This document shows, one piece after another, positions 8,888 through 16,630 of a DNA stretch of 64,000 nt. Made by a program: the position numbers and the translations under genes. Under the pieces are notes generated by a model. The model was not told the DNA's origin. It searched no databases and worked only from the letters and a program-made list of their open reading frames with translations. Source of the DNA: Streptomyces durmitorensis (lineage in GTDB: Bacteria; Actinomycetota; Actinomycetes; Streptomycetales; Streptomycetaceae); the NCBI RefSeq assembly GCF_023498005.1, contig NZ_CP097289.1, positions 5,890,001-5,954,000 on the forward strand, read 5' to 3'. Position 1 is the stretch's first letter; the number at the start of each line of letters is the position of its first letter.

Positions 8888-9889
8888 GTGACCAGGCCTC
8901 ACAGCGTCGCGGTCCTGATCCGCGACGGCGTACTGCCCATGGAGCTGGGCCTGGTCCACCAGCTGTTCGGCAGCGCACGCTCACCACAGGGCGCGCGCCT
9001 CTACGAGCTGACGACCTGCGCCCTGACCCCCGGCAGGATCCGCACGGACGCCGACTTCCCGGTCTACGCGGAACACGGCCCCGAGGCGGTGGCGGCCGCG
9101 GACACGGTCATCGTCCCTGCCTCGCACGAGGAGGACGAGTCGCTGACGCCGGGCGGCCTCCCGCCCACCCTGGCGAAGACGCTCAAGTCCGCCACAGGCG
9201 CCGGCGCCCGTATCGCCTCCATCTGCACAGGTGCCTTCGTCCTGGCGGCGGCAGGCCTCCTGGACGGCCGCAGAGCAACGACCCACTGGCTCTCGACAGA
9301 CCTCTTCGCTCGCACGTTCCCGGGCGTGAGCGTCGACCCGGACGTCCTGTACGTGGACGAGGGCGCGGTCCTCACATCGGCGGGCGAGGCCGCGGGCATC
9401 GACCTCTGCCTGCACATGATCCGCCGCGACCACGGCGCGGCGGTGGCGGCGGAGGTGGCCCGCCGCACCGTCGTACCCCCGCACCGCGAGGGCGGCCAGG
9501 CCCAGTACATCCGGCGCCCGGTGGCGGAGCCGCGCGTGACGTCGACGAGCCGGGCCAGGGAGTGGGCCCAGACGCGCCTGTCGGAGCCCCTGACGCTGGC
9601 CGAGATGGCCGAGCAGGAGTCCATGAGCGTCCGCACCTTCAGCCGCCGCTTCCGCGAGGAGACGGGCCTGACGCCGATGCAGTGGCTGACGCAGCGCCGC
9701 GTGGACCGGGCCCGCGAGCTCCTGGAGGAGACGGACCGCACGGTCGACCGCATCGCGGCGGAGGCGGGCTTCGGCACGGGCGCGTCGCTGAGGCAGCACT
9801 TCCAGGCGGGGCTCGGGGTGTCGCCGGGGGCGTACCGGATTACGTTCAGGGGGACGTCCGGGGGGACGTCCAGGGGGACGCGAGGCTGA
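8888..9889 (+). CDS. GlxA-family transcriptional regulator (DJ-1/PfpI-like + AraC HTH)
   Basis: A 333-residue regulator. The N-terminal half (about 5-175) is a DJ-1/PfpI amidotransferase-like domain with the nucleophile-elbow-like ASICTGAFVLAAAG. The C-terminal half (about 215-320) carries two AraC-type helix-turn-helices: LTLAEMAEQESMSVRTFSRR and VDRIAAEAGFGTGASLRQHF. Proteins of this build usually activate nearby catabolic or stress genes; S. griseus AdpA has the same architecture, but this protein is shorter and is not evidently AdpA. The last 12 residues are a GT(S/R)GGT(S/R) tail from a short DNA repeat. GTG 8888 has AAAGGAAA upstream. Confidence 0.92.
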   Translation: MTRPHSVAVLIRDGVLPMELGLVHQLFGSARSPQGARLYELTTCALTPGRIRTDADFPVYAEHGPEAVAAADTVIVPASHEEDESLTPGGLPPTLAKTLKSATGAGARIASICTGAFVLAAAGLLDGRRATTHWLSTDLFARTFPGVSVDPDVLYVDEGAVLTSAGEAAGIDLCLHMIRRDHGAAVAAEVARRTVVPPHREGGQAQYIRRPVAEPRVTSTSRAREWAQTRLSEPLTLAEMAEQESMSVRTFSRRFREETGLTPMQWLTQRRVDRARELLEETDRTVDRIAAEAGFGTGASLRQHFQAGLGVSPGAYRITFRGTSGGTSRGTRG

Positions 9890-9968
9890 CCGCCTTGCCC
9901 TTTGAGGAGCTCGGTCTGAGTACGCGTACTCTGTCGCGCCCCATGGCGAGGTCGGCAGGCTCGTCCCC

Positions 9969-10493
9969 ATGACGGCAAAGTCGATGAACATGAGCCCGCG
10001 CCACATAGGTCGGCGCATGAGCGCGCGCCACGAACCGAGCCCCATAAGCGCGCGGAACCTGCGGAACCTACTGAGGCCCTTGCTGACGGACCTGCCCGGC
10101 AGCCCACCCCTGCGACGCTGGCTGACGCGCGCCCTGGGCGCCGCCCTCGCGGCGGCGGCGTACCTCCTCTGCCTCCCCTGGGACCTGCGCAACCGCCCCG
10201 AGACACCCGGCGCGATCAACGAGACGTCACCGGTGACGGCCCTTGGCATCACCGCCCTGGCCGTCTCGATGCTGTCCCTGGCGGCCTACTTCGGCTTCCG
10301 TGACCGCCTGGGCCTGGCACTGCTGCTCGTGGCGGGCCCGCCGGCGACGCTGATGTACGCCTCCTTCGACAGCCACCCGGCGCCGGACGCGGCGGTGTGG
10401 CCGCTGGCGTGGGGGTTCTTCGTCCTTGTGATGGGGGCGGGGGTGCTCGCGGTGGCGGGTTTCGCGCGCTTGTTCAGGGACGCTGAGGCCTGA
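9969..10493 (+). CDS. Hypothetical membrane protein
   Basis: A 174-residue protein with a basic N-terminus and about four hydrophobic segments (near residues 55-70, 90-107, 112-128 and 140-163). I recognise no family. Several in-frame ATGs (9969, 9987, 9993, 10017) make the start uncertain; 10017 would give MSARHEPSP and a 158-residue protein. It ends 28 nt before a convergent small membrane protein gene. Codon use is typical for the window, so it is probably a real gene. Confidence 0.6.
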   Translation: MTAKSMNMSPRHIGRRMSARHEPSPISARNLRNLLRPLLTDLPGSPPLRRWLTRALGAALAAAAYLLCLPWDLRNRPETPGAINETSPVTALGITALAVSMLSLAAYFGFRDRLGLALLLVAGPPATLMYASFDSHPAPDAAVWPLAWGFFVLVMGAGVLAVAGFARLFRDAEA

Positions 10494-10521
10494 GCGGGGT
10501 CAGCCCGTGACCTGAGCGGGG

Positions 10522-10839
10522 TCAGACCGTCGTGGTCTGCCGGTGGCGATCGGCGAGCGCCCAGGACGCGACCCCCACGCCACCCGCGACACCGAAGACC
10601 GCGGGCCAGGCCCCGACCTTCTTGGCGAGCGGATGAGACCCGGCGAAGGCGGCGACGTACGTGGCGCTGAGCGCGGCGGCGGTCTTCGCGCCCGCGCTCT
10701 GCCGCCACTGCTGAGCGGCAGCGGCTCCCGCGGCGGCGAGGACGACGCCACCAAGGGCCCGCTTCTTGCTCCACCGGGCGACGGCGTAGCCCCCGACGAT
10801 CCCCGTGACGGCCACTGCTGCTGTCGGTACCTGCGCCAT
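10522..10839 (-). CDS. Small Ala/Gly-rich membrane protein
   Basis: A 105-residue protein starting MAQVPTAAVAVTGIVGG. It has about three hydrophobic Ala/Gly-rich stretches separated by basic turns (RWSKKRAL, HPLAKKVG, DRHRQ). ATG 10839 is chosen because the reading frame upstream of it has no protein-like composition. No family is recognised. It is convergent with the membrane protein gene ending at 10493 and divergent from the monooxygenase at 11017. Confidence 0.65.
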   Translation of the reverse strand: MAQVPTAAVAVTGIVGGYAVARWSKKRALGGVVLAAAGAAAAQQWRQSAGAKTAAALSATYVAAFAGSHPLAKKVGAWPAVFGVAGGVGVASWALADRHRQTTTV

Positions 10840-11016
10840 GCCTGCCTCGCTTCCACGGCTTCCAGCCGATACGTCCTCAATGCGCCTGCGGCCCGAGGCT
10901 AACGCGCCTGGAAAGCCTTGCGGCGAGGGGGTCTGCGCCACGTAGGTTGGTGAGGGTGTGCGCTGCGCATCCGCGGCGCGCTCGAAGGCGCAGCCGACGA
11001 GGGACCGATAGTAGAG

Positions 11017-12300
11017 ATGACCGCACGAACTCCTGCCCCCACCACTCGAACCGCCCTGGTCATCGGGGGTGGAGTCGCAGGCCTGGTGGCGGCGATGGCG
11101 TTGCACAAGGCGGGCATCGAGGCACGGGTGTACGAGGCGTACGACGCCCATTCGGGTGCCCGGGGCGGTGGCGACGGTGGTGGCCGGGGCGGCGGCCGGG
11201 GCGGCGCGATGACGATCGCCCCGAACGGCCAGCAGGCGCTGGAGGCGATCGACGCGGCGGAGACGGTGCGCACCATCGGCACCCCGGTGACGGCCCTGGC
11301 CCTGCGCAGCTGGACGGGCAGGCACCTGGCCCAACTCGCCCCGCCCGCCGACCTTCCCGCCACGCGCTTCGTCTGGCGCACGGAGCTGCACGAGGCGATC
11401 GAGGCGGAGGCTTCGAGCCGCGGGATCCCCGTCCACAAGGGCAAGCGGCTCCTGGACGCGACGGACACGGGCACGGGCGTGACGGCGCGCTTCTCGGACG
11501 GCTCGCAGGCGAGGGCGGACGTCCTGATCGGCGCGGACGGCCTGCGCTCGACGGTACGAGCACTGATCGACCCGTCCTTCCCGAAGCCGCACTACGCGGG
11601 AACACTCACCTTCACGGCACGAGTCCCGAAGACGGAACTCCCCTCCACGGAGGGGGTGTTGTACATGTGCTACGGCAAGAAGGCGTACTTCGCGTACCAG
11701 ATCTTCGACGACGCGTCGGCGGCCTGGTCCGTGAACCTGCCGCACCGCGAGCCGCTGACGCAGGCGGAGGCGCAGGCGGTGGGCGCGGGGGAGTGGCTGA
11801 AACGCCTGAGGGAGGCCTTCACGGACGACCGCACCCCGGCCCCCGACCTCCTGGCGGACACGTCCCCGGAGGACGTACTGATCACGGGCCCCACAGAAAC
11901 GATGCCTCCCGTCCAGACCTGGAGCAGAGGCCGCATGATCGTGATCGGAGACGCGGCACACGCGATGTCCCCGACGTCGGGCCAGGGCGCGTCGCTGGCC
12001 TCGGAGGGCGCGGTACAACTGGCCCGCTGCCTAAGGGACTTGCCGGTAGGGAAGGCCTTCAAGGCGTACGAGTCCCTACGCCACCCCCGAGTGGACCGCA
12101 TCCTGAAACACACGACGGCCACGGCGACGGCCACATCGGCCGCGGCCCGCACGGCAACACCGAAGCCGGCGGGCCCCTTGAGCCGCGCCCTGCGGGACGC
12201 ACTCCTGCCGGTCGCCACGAAGGTGGGCGGGGCGGGGGGAGCGGTGTGGGGGGCCTGGCAGTTCGACCACCGGATCAACTGGGACGAGCAGGTCGGGTAG
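11017..12300 (+). CDS. FAD-dependent monooxygenase (PHBH/group A flavin hydroxylase type)
   Basis: A 427-residue cytoplasmic flavoprotein. The Rossmann motif is VIGGGVAGLVAAMAL, with the ribose-binding Glu at VYEAYD. The middle contains VLIGADGLRSTVRALI (the DG motif region) and the C-terminal half has GRMIVIGDAAHAMSPTSGQG, the GD motif that binds FAD. Such enzymes hydroxylate aromatic or polyketide substrates with NAD(P)H and O2. An unusual Gly/Arg-rich insert (about residues 49-65, HSGARGGGDGGGRGGG) sits just after the first FAD motif. No pathway genes flank it, so the substrate is open. Confidence 0.9.
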   Translation: MTARTPAPTTRTALVIGGGVAGLVAAMALHKAGIEARVYEAYDAHSGARGGGDGGGRGGGRGGAMTIAPNGQQALEAIDAAETVRTIGTPVTALALRSWTGRHLAQLAPPADLPATRFVWRTELHEAIEAEASSRGIPVHKGKRLLDATDTGTGVTARFSDGSQARADVLIGADGLRSTVRALIDPSFPKPHYAGTLTFTARVPKTELPSTEGVLYMCYGKKAYFAYQIFDDASAAWSVNLPHREPLTQAEAQAVGAGEWLKRLREAFTDDRTPAPDLLADTSPEDVLITGPTETMPPVQTWSRGRMIVIGDAAHAMSPTSGQGASLASEGAVQLARCLRDLPVGKAFKAYESLRHPRVDRILKHTTATATATSAAARTATPKPAGPLSRALRDALLPVATKVGGAGGAVWGAWQFDHRINWDEQVG

Positions 12301-12457
12301 GCCGGGCAGGGCCAGGACACACCAATCACGGACGGTCAGCAACAGTCACTCATAGTCACGGCTGTCCGGGTGAAATGCGGCGGGGCACGTCTGTGCGGTC
12401 GGGGAAGAGGGGAGGACCTCGACACACCCCAAGATCACCAACCCGAAAGGGACCCCC

Positions 12458-12751
12458 ATGCGTATTCGTACGGTTCTGGCCGCCACCGCCCTCGCCGCCG
12501 CCGCTGTCCTGGGTGCCGGCGGCACCGCCCTCGCCAACGAGGAAGGCGGCATGCAGGGCGGCTTCGCCTTCGAGAACCTCGGCGGCGCGGCCGGCATCAC
12601 CGAGGGAGCCGGTCACGGCGAAGGCGGCTACGACAAGGGCATGCAGGCCGGCGGCTTCGCCTTCGAGAACCTGGGCGGCCCCGCGGGCATCACCAAGGGT
12701 GCGGGCTACCACGCGGGCGGCTTCGACGGTCAGTTCAACGGCAACCACTGA
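12458..12751 (+). CDS. Short secreted protein with two near-identical internal repeats
   Basis: A 97-residue protein. Residues 1-27 are a clear Sec signal peptide (MRIRTVLAATALAAAAVLG, cleavage near ALA-N). The mature 70 residues are two copies of GGFAFENLGGxAGITxGAG (about 35-52 and 63-81), separated by HGEGGYDKGMQA and ending in a Gly/His/Asn tail. It has no cysteine, so it is neither a chaplin nor a disulfide-rich peptide. ATG 12458 follows AAAGGGACCCCC. A strong terminator follows. I do not recognise the family; a structural or surface-active extracellular role is only a guess. Confidence 0.8.
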   Translation: MRIRTVLAATALAAAAVLGAGGTALANEEGGMQGGFAFENLGGAAGITEGAGHGEGGYDKGMQAGGFAFENLGGPAGITKGAGYHAGGFDGQFNGNH

Positions 12752-12771
12752 CCACCGAGCACCACGCTGAA

Positions 12772-12799
12772 GGGGCCCGCCTGGAGCGGGCCCCCTTTT
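12772..12799 (+). terminator. Rho-independent terminator
   Basis: Perfect 9-bp arms GGGGCCCGC (12772-12780) and GCGGGCCCC (12786-12794) enclose CTGGA and are followed by C and TTTT (12796-12799). It directly follows the short secreted protein gene and is one of the few terminators here with a T-run. Confidence 0.9.
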
Positions 12800-12852
12800 C
12801 GTCTCCCTGCATCGGCTGAGCGTCGGGTGCGTGGCGGATCGAGTCGTCCGCC

Positions 12853-13086
12853 TCAGCGAGACGAGGCTCGATTCAGGGTGGCGAGGAACTCGCTCCAGGT
12901 GTGCGGCCGGACAGCGATCAGTGAGCCGTCAGGGCGCTTTGAATCGCGTACGAGGACTGCGTGTTCAGCGGCAGCCACCTCCACGCATTCGCCTCCGGAG
13001 CCGTTGCTGTAGCTGCTCTTACGCCACCGAACGGTCAAGAAGGGGCTGCTGGAACCTGTAGCTCTGGAACCTGTAGCTGGGGTCAT
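12853..13086 (-). CDS. DUF397 protein (AbaA OrfD-like)
   Basis: A 77-residue protein with the DUF397 core WRKSSYSNGSGGECVEVA and VLVRDSKRPDGSLIAV. These small proteins are encoded beside WhiJ-like HTH regulators in Streptomyces and are thought to work with them. ATG 13086 overlaps the stop of the upstream HTH gene by 4 nt, so the pair is translationally coupled. The N-terminal 15 residues are Thr/Ser/Gly-rich and dispensable-looking. Confidence 0.9.
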   Translation of the reverse strand: MTPATGSRATGSSSPFLTVRWRKSSYSNGSGGECVEVAAAEHAVLVRDSKRPDGSLIAVRPHTWSEFLATLNRASSR

Positions 13087-13931
13087 CTGGAGTACTCCTC
13101 AAGCACCTTCTCAATCAACAAGGCGGAGCGGGCCGGGCTCGAAGCAGAGGCCCGAAGAGTGTCGAAGGCCTTCGTGTACTGGTCCACATCCGAGGGAGCT
13201 TCCAGGTAGACCGCATCAGTGATCCCATCCCGGTACACCACATCTGGGTCTCCCCGCTCGGGGAAACCCAGGATGGTGTACGCGCCGGTCGCGGGATATG
13301 TACCCGCGTCGAAGGGCAGGACTTGAAGGGTTACGTTCGGCAACTTCCCTACGGCCAGCATATGTTCGAGCTGGCGCTTCATGACGTCACGGTCGCCGAT
13401 GACGTGACGAAGGACGGTCTCGTGGATGACTGCCCAGAGTTCCGTCGGGTTCTTTCGGGTGAGGATCTGTTGCCGCTCCATGCGTACGTGGATGGCGCGC
13501 TCCAACTGCTCATCACTGATGTGGCCGGTGGCGCGGTGTAGTTCCGTGGCGTACGCAGCTGTCTGTAGTAGTCCCGGGGCGAACTCGCACTGGTACTGGC
13601 GCAGGTTGGCTGCCTCCTGCTCAAGGCCGACGTAGACGGAGAACCAAGACGGGATCGCCGTCGCGTGGGCATGCCACCACCCGCGTAGCTTCGATTCCTT
13701 GGCGAGGGCTTTGAGGAACTCGCGCAGCTCAGAGGTGGTCTCGTAAAGGCGGCACAGCGCTTCGATGTCCGATGGTTGGACGCGCCCGGTGCCTGTCTCC
13801 ATGCGGTTGACCTTGGACCCGCTCCAGTCGAGTTCCTTGCCCACCTGGTTGCACGTGAGGTTGTGCTCTTCGCGGAGCTTCTTGAGCTCGATCGCCAGTC
13901 GGCGGCGTCGGGCGGTGGGCGAGCCGGTCAT
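13083..13931 (-). CDS. WhiJ-like XRE-family regulator (HTH + DUF5753)
   Basis: A 282-residue DNA-binding protein. The helix-turn-helix lies at about residues 12-65 (LREEHNLTCNQVGKELDWSG and SKVNRMETGTGRVQPSDI). The rest (about 85-280) is the DUF5753 domain of the Scr1/WhiJ family, with the usual SWFSVYVGLEQEAANLRQYQ and VPGLLQT-type (here FAPGLLQTAAYA) blocks. It is coupled to the DUF397 gene and divergent from an RsbW-like ATPase gene. Such three-gene sets are the whiJ/abaA paralogue clusters of Streptomyces, which act in development and antibiotic control. Confidence 0.92.
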   Translation of the reverse strand: MTGSPTARRRRLAIELKKLREEHNLTCNQVGKELDWSGSKVNRMETGTGRVQPSDIEALCRLYETTSELREFLKALAKESKLRGWWHAHATAIPSWFSVYVGLEQEAANLRQYQCEFAPGLLQTAAYATELHRATGHISDEQLERAIHVRMERQQILTRKNPTELWAVIHETVLRHVIGDRDVMKRQLEHMLAVGKLPNVTLQVLPFDAGTYPATGAYTILGFPERGDPDVVYRDGITDAVYLEAPSDVDQYTKAFDTLRASASSPARSALLIEKVLEEYSR

Positions 13932-14013
13932 TCCAACTCCCTGTCATCTAGCGGAGGTTCCATCTCACCGGAAGCCCCGAGAAAGGCCAATCACTCTATG
14001 GGGGGAATCCCTT

Positions 14014-14028
14014 CGTGCACATTGCACG
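14014..14028. promoter_or_regulatory. Palindrome, candidate operator for the WhiJ-like regulator
   Basis: CGTGCA (14014-14019) and TGCACG (14023-14028) form a perfect 6-bp inverted repeat around CAT, in the 195-nt gap between the divergent WhiJ-like gene and the RsbW-like ATPase gene. Position and symmetry fit a dimeric HTH operator. Binding is inferred only. Confidence 0.4.
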
Positions 14029-14126
14029 GCGGGATGCGCGCTGCCATGCTCACATGCATCGCTACGGAGGGTCCACGGGTCGTGACAAGTAGTCGTTGAT
14101 CTCGTGGGCCTCTGAGAGGTGGAGAC

Positions 14127-14795
14127 GTGAGCGTTCATGAGTGCATGACGAGGAAGCCGTGGGAGATCCCGTTCCTCGCCGAGCCGGAGGAAGTGGCGGC
14201 ACTTCGCCGCATCATGAGATTGCATCTGAACCTGTGGGGTCTCCCTGAAGTGATCGATGCGGCGCAGCTCTGCGTCTCGGAACTCGTGGCCAACGTCATC
14301 ACGCATGTGGGGCCGCACACGCCCACGACGCTCGGACTCACGATGAGAGACACGCGTGTCCGTATCGAGGTCAGCGACCCCGATACTCGTGCTCTCCCGA
14401 CCCTGCTCGCGGCTGGGACAGATGCCGAGAGTGGGCGTGGCATGGCTCTTCTTGACGCCGTCGCCGACAGGTGGGGCGTGATCCTTCGGAGCGATTCCAA
14501 GGTCACCTGGTGCGAATTGGCCACGGGTCTCGGATCGCCGAACGGTCACACGGGCGGTCTGCGGGTCGATCGTGCCGAGGGTCTGATCGCCCTGTACGGC
14601 GAGAGAGAGGTGTCGAGGAGTGCAGCAGGCTCATGCTTGACGGTCGCCGTCGCGGAGGAGGCCGCGATCGATGTCATCGCGGATCTCCTCCACTGGCTGC
14701 GGGCTCACGGCTGCGATCCGGACGAAGCCTTGGATCGAGCACAGCTCCACCTCGAGGCCGAGGTGGAGGAGGCCGAATGGGCAATCGGTCAGTGA
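14127..14795 (+). CDS. RsbW/SpoIIAB-like ATP-binding protein (AbaA OrfA-type)
   Basis: A 222-residue protein. Residues 10-130 form a GHKL ATPase fold of the anti-sigma/serine kinase type: N-box CVSELVANVITHV, then VSDPDTRALP in place of the usual DxGxG, and AESGRGMALLDAVADRWG. The weakened G1 box leaves catalytic kinase activity in doubt. The C-terminal 80 residues are an extra helical region. With the WhiJ-like and DUF397 genes it completes a whiJ/abaA-type cluster. Its last 7 nt overlap, tail to tail, the end of drmB on the other strand. Confidence 0.85.
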   Translation: MSVHECMTRKPWEIPFLAEPEEVAALRRIMRLHLNLWGLPEVIDAAQLCVSELVANVITHVGPHTPTTLGLTMRDTRVRIEVSDPDTRALPTLLAAGTDAESGRGMALLDAVADRWGVILRSDSKVTWCELATGLGSPNGHTGGLRVDRAEGLIALYGEREVSRSAAGSCLTVAVAEEAAIDVIADLLHWLRAHGCDPDEALDRAQLHLEAEVEEAEWAIGQ

Positions 14796-16630
14796 GCCAG
14801 TGCATCCCGGAAGAATCCTATGGACGGGTCTTCCGGAGTGCCCACGAGCAGGGCCCGATCGAGCAGCCCATTGTTCAGCTCGCAACTCGTCTCGGGCAGC
14901 AGGACACAGGCGTGGCAGGCGCCGAGGTTGACACTGCCTGCTCCGCCGGCCTCGGACTCGATGCAGAGCGGGTCGGCGGAGCACCACCCCGCGCGGTGCA
15001 GGGCGGATCGCAGGGTAGTGGCCAGGCGCTCGGGTTCGCCTTGGGCGACAACGCCACCGAGGCTCCCTGCCGAGTCGCTTGTCGCGGTGTAGATGAGCAA
15101 CCCGGCCATAGTCTCGCCCGAGTAGAGGCGTTCCCGAAGCGCTGCGGCCGGATAACCGCCGTCCAGGCTCCACTCGTTGATCAGCGCATGCGCCAGCGTA
15201 TGGAGCAGCACAAAGCGAGGGGTGGCAGGAGACTCCGGCGCGGCCGCAGGATCCGAGGCCCGCTCGCGGAGCTGTCGCTGATGGTTGCTCCGCATGCGTT
15301 CCACCCGGGCGGCGACGGCTGTGTTCCGTGCCCAGGAGTCGATTCGTTCCGCATCGACGCGGAGGAACACCCCCTCGCCTTGGACCTCCATGGCGGGAAG
15401 CCAGTCGAGATCGGCGAGGGACAGCCGAGCCTCGTGGACCTCTGCGTTGGTGTCCGGGGCCTCCACCCGGGAGAACGCCTTGAGGGCCCGGACCTCACGC
15501 AGCCGCTTGACCAGCATCGGACCGGTCAGACCGAGGTGCGCCAGGTCTGCCGACTGGGTGGCCGGCGGCTCACAGACGAATTGCTCCTGCTGGTTTCCCT
15601 CCCCCTCGGTGTTACCGCTGCGCAGGTGGGCGTACTCCTGGTTGCGCAGTGCGCGATACGCCTCTTCGCTGTCGGCTCCCTGCCCACCTTCCACGCCATC
15701 GTTCTGCTCGGCGTCGAGAAGGGCCAGTACCGCATCCGCAGGGAGCTCGACACCATCCCGCATCGTCTGGATCTTCAGATAGAGGGGGATCTCGGAGCGA
15801 TCGAGACTGCGGAGGTCGTCCCGGTAGGGCGCGAGGCGGTCCGCCAAACCATCGTTCCCTGGTGGGACGGGGATGGAGAGCGCGGACTTGACGATCGGTA
15901 GCCAGGCCGCGGATGAACCGCGTTGGAGGGTACGGGGCTGCTCGGAACAGAATTCAGTAGGTGCTTCCTTGAGCCACGGTCGCTTGCCCGCGCACCGCAC
16001 TGCGAGGCCGGCCAACGCGGTGCGTCGGAATGCCCCTTCCATCGAGACCTCGGGAATGCCGCAGGTGCACGAGATGACAATGGAGCGCAACGAAGCGGTC
16101 CGGCCGCTGGTCCGCAGGCGCATCTCTCCCCCGCAGTGGCCCGTCGCTCCCTCCTCGCGGTTTCCACGGTGCGCCCACCTCCAATACGGGAAGTCGTCGA
16201 TGTGCCCGTGGGCGCAGGCCATGACGAAGCGCGAGGGAACCAGATCTTCCTGGCAGTCGCCGCATTCGTTCTTGCCCGGGGGAGAGTTGAAACCCCGGAC
16301 ATGCTGGAGGGAGCCGCAGCTCGGGCAGGAATGCCAGAGAGGGAAACGGCGTACTCGAACGCCGTCCTTACTGGTGTCGTCCGAAGCGGGGGGCAGGCGG
16401 AAGGACCGCACGCCGAGTACTCGCGCGAGCCGGGGCTCCTGGATCACGGGGGCTTCTTCGATGTTCCAGGAGTCGGTGCCTGCCACGATGAAGGACTCGT
16501 TCTCGACGGCGATCAGTGAGCCGACGCCGTACGTCGTGATCATCTGTGCTCGACGGACGGAGCCGCGTCGCGGGTAGCTGCGTTCGGGAGCGCTTGAGCC
16601 ACGGCGGCGTCGGGCGGGGGGCGGGGTCAT
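14789..16630 (-). CDS. drmB: DrmB-like DUF1998 protein of a DISARM-type defence operon
   Basis: A 613-residue protein. The start MTPPPARRRRGSS at ATG 16630 overlaps the drmA stop by 4 nt. The N-terminal block RRAQMITTYGVGSLIAVENE is characteristic of DrmB. A zinc-ligand cluster follows: CPSCGS (about residue 101), CGDC, and ACAHGHIDDFPYW (about 140). The C-terminal DUF1998 region (about 480-600) has HTLAHALINEWSLDGGYPAA, CSADPLC and CHACVLLPETSC. In DISARM, DrmB forms a complex with the DrmA helicase and loads on unmodified phage DNA with a 5' single-stranded end; that is known for other members and inferred here. It is the last gene of the leftward block. Confidence 0.88.
   Translation of the reverse strand: MTPPPARRRRGSSAPERSYPRRGSVRRAQMITTYGVGSLIAVENESFIVAGTDSWNIEEAPVIQEPRLARVLGVRSFRLPPASDDTSKDGVRVRRFPLWHSCPSCGSLQHVRGFNSPPGKNECGDCQEDLVPSRFVMACAHGHIDDFPYWRWAHRGNREEGATGHCGGEMRLRTSGRTASLRSIVISCTCGIPEVSMEGAFRRTALAGLAVRCAGKRPWLKEAPTEFCSEQPRTLQRGSSAAWLPIVKSALSIPVPPGNDGLADRLAPYRDDLRSLDRSEIPLYLKIQTMRDGVELPADAVLALLDAEQNDGVEGGQGADSEEAYRALRNQEYAHLRSGNTEGEGNQQEQFVCEPPATQSADLAHLGLTGPMLVKRLREVRALKAFSRVEAPDTNAEVHEARLSLADLDWLPAMEVQGEGVFLRVDAERIDSWARNTAVAARVERMRSNHQRQLRERASDPAAAPESPATPRFVLLHTLAHALINEWSLDGGYPAAALRERLYSGETMAGLLIYTATSDSAGSLGGVVAQGEPERLATTLRSALHRAGWCSADPLCIESEAGGAGSVNLGACHACVLLPETSCELNNGLLDRALLVGTPEDPSIGFFRDALAH

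Noticed and set aside
8888..9889. AdpA, the developmental master regulator
   Set aside because: Domain order is the same, but the protein is shorter and lacks the expected length and C-terminal extension. It is better called a GlxA-family regulator.
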